Shown: positions 7,131 to 11,968 of the stretch, piece by piece
Layout of the letters: each line of letters opens with the position of its first letter
How positions within the stretch are numbered: position 1 is the first letter of the stretch
NCBI GenBank assembly: GCA_002470565.1
Contig: DKMQ01000031.1
Location: forward strand, 21,221-33,188
Source of the DNA: Oceanospirillaceae bacterium UBA7410
GTDB taxonomy: Bacteria > Pseudomonadota > Gammaproteobacteria > Pseudomonadales > Balneatricaceae
DNA length: 11,968 nucleotides
Direction: 5' to 3'
Position numbers and translations under genes: made by a program
Notes under the pieces: generated by a model
Told to the model about the DNA's origin: nothing
Databases searched by the model: none
The model's input: the letters and a program-made list of their open reading frames with translations, nothing else

Positions 7131-7144
7131 TATTGTGAACAATA
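7131..7144. repeat. Small palindrome between the two plus-strand dehydrogenase genes
   Basis: TATTGT-GA-ACAATA, perfect 6-bp arms just after the aldehyde dehydrogenase stop codon. It is too short and AT-rich, and lacks a T-run, to be a terminator. It could be a binding site in the 55-bp intergenic gap or chance. Confidence 0.3.
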
Positions 7145-7183
7145 AAAATTAAACTTAAAGTCGTAACTACACAGGTTAATAAA

Positions 7184-8167
7184 ATGAAAATAGGTTTTGT
7201 AGGGCTAGGTAATGTAGGCAGTAAGTTGGCAGGTAGTTTATTACGCAACGGCTATGACGTTGTTGTGCGTGATCTTAATGATGAATTTGTGGCTGATTTT
7301 GTAGCACGTGGAGCAACCAGTGCCGATTCCCCAAAACAACTTGCACAGCAAAGTGACATTATCATTACCTGTCTACCATCGCCTGCAGCTTGTTCTGCTG
7401 TAATGGAGGGCAGTGACTTGGCTGAGGGTGTGATTGCAGGTTTGTCTGAAGGTAAGATATGGCTAGAGATGTCCACCACAGATGAAAGCGAAATACGCCG
7501 CATTGGCGCACTGGTTAAAGCCAAAGGAGCAGAGCCTGTAGACTGCCCTGTGTCTGGTGGTTGCCACCGTGCCGATACAGGTAATATTTCTATTTTTGCA
7601 GGTTGTTCTCGAGCTGCATTCGAGCGCGCCTTACCCGTGCTCACTACCTTGGGCAGGCGGGTTTTACACACAGGTGCTTTAGGTACGGCCTCAAAGCTTA
7701 AAGTGGTGACTAATTACTTAGCCACAGCGCATTTAGTGGCTTTAGGTGAAGCATTAACCGCTTGTAAGGTGATGGACTTAGACATGAACGTAAGTTACGA
7801 GGCTATTAAGGCCTCTTCTGGCACGTCTTTTGTTCACGAAACAGAATCACAGGTTATTCTAAATGGTTCACGAGAAATTAATTTCACGGTAGACCTTGTG
7901 CTCAAAGACGTTGGCCTTTTTAACACCCTCACCCAAAGAGAAGGCATGAAGTTAGACTTGGCACCTTTGTTAGTAGATATCTTTACTCAAGCCCAAGATG
8001 ACTTTGGGCCACGGGAAAAATCGCCCAATATCATCAGGCGTTATGAAGAGCCTATGGGCGTTAAAGTATTAGGTCACGGTTTTCCAGCTGATATTGTAGA
8101 TGATGAGCCAGAAGAAGCAGGTCACGAGCTCATAGCAGCCGGTCGTCAAGATGGCCACATAACCTAG
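7184..8167 (+). CDS. 3-hydroxyisobutyrate dehydrogenase family NAD(P)-dependent oxidoreductase
   Basis: Beta-hydroxyacid dehydrogenase: oxidises a 3-hydroxy acid to the semialdehyde or keto acid, or the reverse. The N-terminal Rossmann motif is GLGNVG (7-12), with Val where most members have Met. Other family motifs are CLPSP (64-68), the substrate loop PVSGGCHRADTG (122-133), catalytic K173 with N177 in SKLKVVTNYL, and KDVGLF (241-246). At 327 residues it is about 30 longer than typical members; the excess is an acidic C-terminal tail containing PADIVDDEPEEAGHE. AGG lies nine bases before the ATG. It follows the aldehyde dehydrogenase by 55 bp on the same strand, so it probably takes part in the same pathway. 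The family also includes tartronate semialdehyde, glyoxylate and sulfolactaldehyde reductases, so the substrate is open. Confidence 0.93.
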   Translation: MKIGFVGLGNVGSKLAGSLLRNGYDVVVRDLNDEFVADFVARGATSADSPKQLAQQSDIIITCLPSPAACSAVMEGSDLAEGVIAGLSEGKIWLEMSTTDESEIRRIGALVKAKGAEPVDCPVSGGCHRADTGNISIFAGCSRAAFERALPVLTTLGRRVLHTGALGTASKLKVVTNYLATAHLVALGEALTACKVMDLDMNVSYEAIKASSGTSFVHETESQVILNGSREINFTVDLVLKDVGLFNTLTQREGMKLDLAPLLVDIFTQAQDDFGPREKSPNIIRRYEEPMGVKVLGHGFPADIVDDEPEEAGHELIAAGRQDGHIT

Positions 8168-8168
8168 C

Positions 8169-8198
8169 TTGCGCTTTACGTAAAGTGCAGTTCGTTTT
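8169..8198 (+). terminator. Probable intrinsic terminator between convergent genes
   Basis: TTGCGCTTT / AAAGTGCAG forms a 9-bp stem with two G-U pairs around an ACGT loop, starting two bases after the HIBADH-family stop. It is followed by TTCGTTTT (8191-8198). The near-perfect palindrome TGCGCTTTACGTAAAGTGCA could fold on either strand, but only the plus-strand side has a U-rich tail. The LysR gene converges from the right and ends 56 bp away. Confidence 0.5.
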
Positions 8199-8223
8199 AG
8201 CAGCAGCAAAGTATAGTGTCATT

Positions 8224-9075
8224 TTAACTATAAATAATTTCTGGAAAGTAATGTAAAGTGGTTTGAATGATGTCTTTTTTATGAGTTTTTTCTGGGTATA
8301 AGGCAAATATTTCTCTAGTAAAAATGGGTGCGCTATCTACATAAAACAGTAGGCCACTATTGATGTGCTTTGTCACTAGCTGCCTAGGTAGGTAGGCACT
8401 TCCTCCATTGGATAAAATATAATCCAATGCCACTCTTGGTTGGCTAATTAAATGCTTTGCTGGGGCGGCGTTGGGGTATGTTTTGGTGTACTGTAAATTG
8501 ATTGATTCACCATAATCTACACTAATAAAATCGTTTATTTTTTGACCTTTATCGCTTAGATCTGGCTCAGTAGTGACTAAGTGAAGGGGCACAGAAGTTA
8601 CTTTCTCAGTGACTAACTGATCCGCGACCAAGGGGTCAAATGTAAATGCGATATCAATGACGCCATTTATCAAACCCTTTTTCAACTCTAATTGATGATG
8701 AGTTTGCGTAAGAAAGCTGACGTTTTCCATGTTTTTGCTAATTTTATTCAACCACTCTTGCAATGCAATGTCCCAGATTGACATCATGCTGCCAATGGCC
8801 AGCACAGACTTTTTGTCATCAACCAATGATATTTCTTGTTTAACTTTTTGCCACATAAATACTAATTCAGTTGCAGGTTTAACGAACCTGTTGCCCTGTG
8901 GTGTCATTTTTAACTGCTTTTGACTGCGGTCAAATAAAAACACACCTAAGTCTTCTTCTAATAACTTTATACGCGCACTGACTGCAGACTGAGTCACAAA
9001 TAAATTTTCTGCAGCCACTCTAAAGTGAAGTGTTCTACTCACTTCTAAAAAGGTATTTAGTAGTTCAATTCTCAT
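8224..9075 (-). CDS. LysR-family transcriptional regulator, HdfR-like
   Basis: DNA-binding regulator, 283 residues. The N-terminal winged helix-turn-helix is clear: MRIELLNTFLEVSRTLHF, then the recognition region at about 18-37 (AAENLFVTQSAVSARI) and RIKLLEEDLGVFLFDR. The opening residues closely follow E. coli HdfR. The rest (from about 85) is the effector-binding domain, which is much less conserved. The start is ATG at 9075 with AGAAGAG upstream; the frame extends to a TTG at 9123 but the HdfR-type start is clearly the later one. It converges on the dehydrogenase gene and is divergent from rimK. By position it may control the dehydrogenases and importer, supported by a shared 10-bp motif upstream of the importer. 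The inducer is unknown. Confidence 0.93.
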   Translation of the reverse strand: MRIELLNTFLEVSRTLHFRVAAENLFVTQSAVSARIKLLEEDLGVFLFDRSQKQLKMTPQGNRFVKPATELVFMWQKVKQEISLVDDKKSVLAIGSMMSIWDIALQEWLNKISKNMENVSFLTQTHHQLELKKGLINGVIDIAFTFDPLVADQLVTEKVTSVPLHLVTTEPDLSDKGQKINDFISVDYGESINLQYTKTYPNAAPAKHLISQPRVALDYILSNGGSAYLPRQLVTKHINSGLLFYVDSAPIFTREIFALYPEKTHKKDIIQTTLHYFPEIIYS

Positions 9076-9242
9076 AGTCTCTTCTGCACGTTGATAGATT
9101 TTTAGAACATGTAGTTTAATCAATTTTTTTTGTTAAACAAGTCATTATTTTTCGTTTTAATTGTTATCTAAAATCTATTAGAATCCTTTTTTTTTGAATA
9201 TACGCGCCTGAATCAGGCCTCAAAGGTCATTACGAAGACATT
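9076..9242. promoter_or_regulatory. 167-bp divergent control region between lysR and rimK
   Basis: AT-rich with several T and A runs. It contains GATAGATTTT at 9093-9102, 17 bp before the LysR start, and the near-inverse AAAATCTATT at 9170-9179, itself inside CTAAAATCTATTAG (9168-9181). An inverted repeat GCCTGA-A-TCAGGC lies at 9206-9218, 24 bp before the rimK ATG. No sigma-70 promoter is clear enough to assign in either direction. The motif copy nearest the LysR start lies where a bound regulator would repress, as expected for LysR autoregulation. Confidence 0.5.
9206..9218. repeat. Inverted repeat GCCTGA-A-TCAGGC upstream of rimK
   Basis: Perfect 6-bp arms around one base, in the rimK leader or promoter, 24 bp before the start codon. 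It could be an operator for rimK or a weak RNA hairpin. There is no supporting second copy in the window. Confidence 0.35.
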
Positions 9243-10148
9243 ATGAAAATCGCAATTTTATCCAGAAATCCTAATTTATATTCTACTAGGCGTTTAAAGC
9301 AAGCGGCTCAAGAGCGTGGACATGAGGTTGATGTGATCGATACTCTGCATTGTTACATGGATATCACCAGCAGTAAGCCAACCGTGCGCTACCACGGCGT
9401 AGAATTACCTAAGTATGATGCAGTCATTCCGCGCATTGGCGCGTCTATTACCTTTTACGGCACAGCGGTGGTTAGACAATTTGAGATGATGGGTACTTTT
9501 ATTGTCAATGAATCCATTGCTATCAGTCGCTCCAGAGATAAATTGCGCTCGATGCAATTATTGTCGCGCAAGGGAGTGGGCCTACCTAGAACTGGATTCG
9601 CTAATAAGCCTGATAATATTAGAGATTTAATTAAAAATGTCGGTGGAGCTCCTGTAGTTATTAAACTACTGGAAGGTACGCAAGGTATTGGTGTGGTATT
9701 GGCTGATACAGCAAAAGCTGCAGAAGCGATTATCGAAGCTTTCATGGGGTTAAAGGCTAATATTTTGGTGCAAGAGTTTATAAAAGAAGCCGGTGGTGCA
9801 GATATTCGTTGCTTAGTTGTAGGGGGCAAAGTGGTTGCTGCAATGAAGCGACAAGGTGCAGAGGGGGAGTTTAGATCTAACCTGCACCGTGGTGGAGGTG
9901 CAGAGCTTGTGAAACTTACAAAGCAAGAGCGCGCTACCGCTGTGAGTGCCTCTAAAATTATGGGATTAGGCATGTGTGGTGTGGATATTTTGCGTGCCGA
10001 GCGTGGCCCTGTGGTGATGGAGGTTAACTCCTCTCCAGGCTTAGAAGGGATTGAAAAAGTGACGGGAAAAGACCTTGCGGTTGTAATCATTGAACACATT
10101 GAAAAACATGCACATGTCACTTCAAATAAAACCCGTGGCCAAGGTTAA
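9243..10148 (+). CDS. rimK: Ribosomal protein S6 modification protein, L-glutamate ligase RimK
   Basis: ATP-grasp ligase that adds glutamate residues to the C-terminus of ribosomal protein S6 (RpsF), altering ribosome behaviour. The 301 residues align almost end to end with the 300-residue E. coli RimK from memory: MKIAILSRN at the start, CYMDI, the [20 protein letters not shown] block, [10 protein letters not shown], the ATP-binding [50 protein letters not shown], and the metal-binding [14 protein letters not shown]. All ATP-grasp and metal residues appear intact. The Shine-Dalgarno (GAAG) is weak. It is divergent from the LysR gene and first of a probable three-gene operon with a retropepsin-like gene and an MgtE-like gene. 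The last ten or so residues diverge from E. coli, as is common. Confidence 0.97.
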   Translation: MKIAILSRNPNLYSTRRLKQAAQERGHEVDVIDTLHCYMDITSSKPTVRYHGVELPKYDAVIPRIGASITFYGTAVVRQFEMMGTFIVNESIAISRSRDKLRSMQLLSRKGVGLPRTGFANKPDNIRDLIKNVGGAPVVIKLLEGTQGIGVVLADTAKAAEAIIEAFMGLKANILVQEFIKEAGGADIRCLVVGGKVVAAMKRQGAEGEFRSNLHRGGGAELVKLTKQERATAVSASKIMGLGMCGVDILRAERGPVVMEVNSSPGLEGIEKVTGKDLAVVIIEHIEKHAHVTSNKTRGQG

Positions 10149-10200
10149 GTGCTTAAAAAGGTCAGTAGCATTTTTTTGCTAAAAGAGATTAAGGGTTACG

Positions 10201-10638
10201 ATGGAAAAATTAAAAAAAGGCATCATTGGTGCCGTAGAATTATGTTCTTTACCTGTTTTGGGCCTATTTGACATCAAGGTGAGGGTGGATACGGGTGCCA
10301 AAACATCATCATTACACGTTGATAACATACAAGTGCTTGATATAAATGGTGTGTCCAAAGTGCAGTTTGATATCCACCCAGACAAACACGATGTGCAAAG
10401 CATACTCACCATGTGTGAAGACATTATCGATTTTAGAGTCATAAAATCTTCCAATGGAGACGAAGAACAAAGATATGTGATCAAAAGCCCCATTAAATTA
10501 GGCAGTGATCAGTGGGACATTGAAATAACATTAAGTAATCGGGCGCAAATGACCTATTTGATGTTACTTGGCCGTGAAGGGCTTGGCGCACGTTTTTTAG
10601 TAGACCCTGCGTTAGATGCTACCAATATTCTTAATTAG
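10201..10638 (+). CDS. RimK-associated retropepsin-like protein (PF05618, 'ATP-dependent zinc protease' family; RimB-like)
   Basis: Small soluble protein of 145 residues. The diagnostic segment is VRVDTGAKTSSLHV (27-40), where D30-T-G is the aspartic-protease-like motif of this family, and MLLGREGLGARFLVDP (121-136) is the conserved C-terminal block. No zinc-binding HExxH motif is present, so the common name 'zinc protease' is not supported by this sequence. Family members sit beside RimK or other glutamate ligases. In Pseudomonas the partner is called RimB, and removal of glutamate tails is the attractive role, here inferred. AAGGG five bases before the ATG is a good Shine-Dalgarno. It begins 52 bp after rimK and ends 23 bp before the MgtE-like gene, so it is likely in one operon. 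No signal peptide, so cytoplasmic. Confidence 0.88.
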   Translation: MEKLKKGIIGAVELCSLPVLGLFDIKVRVDTGAKTSSLHVDNIQVLDINGVSKVQFDIHPDKHDVQSILTMCEDIIDFRVIKSSNGDEEQRYVIKSPIKLGSDQWDIEITLSNRAQMTYLMLLGREGLGARFLVDPALDATNILN

Positions 10639-10661
10639 CGAGTCAGTATTGAGGAAAAATA

Positions 10662-11968
10662 ATGAATGATAATGCGCTGGATCAGCTGTCCATATTGATC
10701 AATAATATTTTAACGACACAAAATGCTGATGAGCTAAATGACGTGCTCAAAAATGTAGAAACCTTATTGTTTAATGAACAATATGCCCTATTAATTGAAG
10801 CGGTACCGCTGGATAAACGTATTGCCGTGTGGTTGAGTTTTACTGCTGAAATTCAACGCATTACGTTTATTCAGATTAAAAAAGAAACGCGACGGTTATT
10901 AATTGATCAACTTTCTGATGAAAGCTGTTTTGAATTATTGGCACAGCTTGATTTTGAAGAACTATTGGAAATTGCAGAAGCACTACCAGATCGTTTTTTG
11001 AACTATGCAATTAAACAGTTAGATGACTCGCAAAAAACACTTTATCAGCAAGCACAACAATATTTAGACAGTCAGCTAGGACATTGCCTAGACTATAACT
11101 ATGTGCGCATTTCTGAATCCCTCAAAGTAGCAAGTGCCAAGCGTTTAATCACCAAAGGGTTGAATCAATACACAGAAGATTTTTATGCTGTAAATAAACA
11201 GGGTGTTTTAACAGGTGTGGTGGCGATTAATAGCTTATTAAAAGCAGATGACACCATGTTATTACGTGAAATTTTAAACGATGATTTTATTAAATTGGCA
11301 GGCAGTAGTGAGCTTTCAGTTGCGGCCGATGCACTTCTTCTATCAGGTAAAATGTCACTGCCTGTTTGTGATGACAAGGGCATTTTTATTGGCCGCTATA
11401 CTGTGGCCTCAGCCTATGCAAATAAGCAGATAGAAGCTAATAGTAAGTTAACTCAATCAGGTGGACTCAACAAAGACGAAGATTTATTTTCTAGCGTTAG
11501 ACAAAGCGCAAAAAACCGAAGTGTGTGGTTGGGCATTAATTTAATCACTGCGTTTATGGCCTCTGCGGTCATTGGCATGTTTGAAGTGACACTTGAACAA
11601 GTGGTTTTATTAGCCGTGCTCATGCCTGTTGTGGCCTCAATGGGAGGCATTTCGGGCAGTCAGACGTTAACCCTTATTGTGCGAGGCTTGGCCTTAGGCC
11701 AGATTACTCAAGCCAACTTAAAGGCGTTGCTGTTTAAAGAGCTTAAAGTGGGTTTAATCAATGGGTTGATTTGGTCTGTTATTATCGCCAGCATTACCTA
11801 TCTATGGTTTGGTGAACTTGGCATTAGTATTGTTTTAGGCATTGCGATTTTAGGCAACCTTATTGCCGCAGCTAGTTCTGGTGTATTGATTCCGTCAATG
11901 CTGAATAAACTAAAAATTGACCCAGCGTTATCTGGTGCAGTGCTTTTAACCACGGTAACAGATGTGGT
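10662..11968 (+). CDS. mgtE: MgtE-like magnesium transporter (partial, C-terminus beyond window)
   Basis: Inner-membrane Mg2+ channel/transporter. The frame is open from ATG at 10662 to the window end, 435 residues; MgtE proteins are usually about 450, so little is missing. Order: an acidic helical cytoplasmic N-domain (about 1-130), a CBS pair (about 138-260, with LPVCDDKGIFIGRYT in the second), then membrane spans from residue 288 onward. The pore-family signatures are VVASMGGISGSQT (323-335) and DPALSGAVLLTTVTD (420-434), with the ion-coordinating Asp retained at 434. Residue 330 is Ile where most members have Asn (GGNxGxQ). GAGG seven bases before the ATG is a strong Shine-Dalgarno and fixes the start. 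The N-domain is only loosely like well-known MgtE proteins, so this may be a divergent subfamily. It lies 23 bp after the retropepsin-like gene. Confidence 0.9.
   Translation, partial: MNDNALDQLSILINNILTTQNADELNDVLKNVETLLFNEQYALLIEAVPLDKRIAVWLSFTAEIQRITFIQIKKETRRLLIDQLSDESCFELLAQLDFEELLEIAEALPDRFLNYAIKQLDDSQKTLYQQAQQYLDSQLGHCLDYNYVRISESLKVASAKRLITKGLNQYTEDFYAVNKQGVLTGVVAINSLLKADDTMLLREILNDDFIKLAGSSELSVAADALLLSGKMSLPVCDDKGIFIGRYTVASAYANKQIEANSKLTQSGGLNKDEDLFSSVRQSAKNRSVWLGINLITAFMASAVIGMFEVTLEQVVLLAVLMPVVASMGGISGSQTLTLIVRGLALGQITQANLKALLFKELKVGLINGLIWSVIIASITYLWFGELGISIVLGIAILGNLIAAASSGVLIPSMLNKLKIDPALSGAVLLTTVTDV

Noticed and set aside
9076..9123. TTG start extending the LysR protein by 16 residues
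   Set aside because: LysR/HdfR proteins begin with the MRIELLNTFL-type segment; ATG 9075 has a clear AGAAGAG ribosome binding site.
9455..10120. 221-codon open frame antisense to rimK
   Set aside because: It lies wholly within an unmistakable rimK coding region, has no recognisable domain, and its Ser/Thr/Pro-rich composition is typical of an antisense shadow frame.
10166..10181. TAGCA-TTTTTT-TGCTA hairpin between rimK and the retropepsin-like gene as a terminator
   Set aside because: Only five pairs, AT-rich, with the T-run in the loop and no U-tract after the stem.
1..11968. Mobile elements, CRISPR, toxin-antitoxin or phage-defence genes
   Set aside because: No terminal repeats, transposase, integrase, regularly spaced repeats or small toxin-like pairs were seen; every large frame is a housekeeping, transport or metabolic gene.

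Overview
The window is about 12 kb of moderately AT-rich chromosomal DNA, densely coded and with ordinary bacterial gene structure. The RimK protein (close to the E. coli protein along its length), an HdfR-like LysR regulator, a retropepsin-like RimK partner and an MgtE-type transporter together suggest a gammaproteobacterium, probably a marine Oceanospirillales/Alteromonadales-type lineage. That placement is inference from protein resemblance, not a database search. I see no rRNA, tRNA, CRISPR array, insertion sequence, integrase or phage gene.

Left block (1-4334, minus strand): a complete PotABCD-type ABC importer operon, transcribed right to left. The order is ATPase, periplasmic binding protein, then permease 1 and permease 2 (the last cut by the window edge). 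A strong intrinsic terminator lies between the binding-protein gene and the permeases, and a perfect 18-bp palindrome lies between the ATPase and the binding-protein gene, so the binding protein is probably made in excess. Both permeases carry extra sequence compared with classical PotB and PotC. A 400-bp regulatory region (4335-4735) precedes the operon.

Middle block (4736-8167): an SDR dehydrogenase (minus) is divergent from an aldehyde dehydrogenase followed by a 3-hydroxyisobutyrate-dehydrogenase-family enzyme (plus). The 155-bp divergent region holds a recognisable promoter overlapped by a palindrome, plus a 10-bp direct repeat. A LysR regulator (8224-9075, minus) closes the block. Together these look like an uptake-and-oxidation module: import by the ABC system, alcohol to aldehyde (SDR), aldehyde to acid (ALDH), and a beta-hydroxyacid dehydrogenase step. 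The substrate cannot be read from the sequence. Polyamine-like compounds are suggested by the transporter family, but there is no aminotransferase, amine oxidase or glutamylpolyamine enzyme here. A 10-bp motif, GATAGATTTT, occurs as an inverted pair in the transporter control region and again (one exact, one 9/10) around the LysR gene's start. This is the best sequence clue that the LysR protein, or another shared regulator, joins the two blocks.

Right block (9243-11968, plus strand): rimK (ribosomal protein S6 glutamate ligase), a small retropepsin-like protein of the family that accompanies RimK, and an MgtE-like Mg2+ transporter cut by the window end. Spacings of 52 and 23 bp and good ribosome binding sites suggest one operon, joining reversible S6 glutamylation to magnesium transport.
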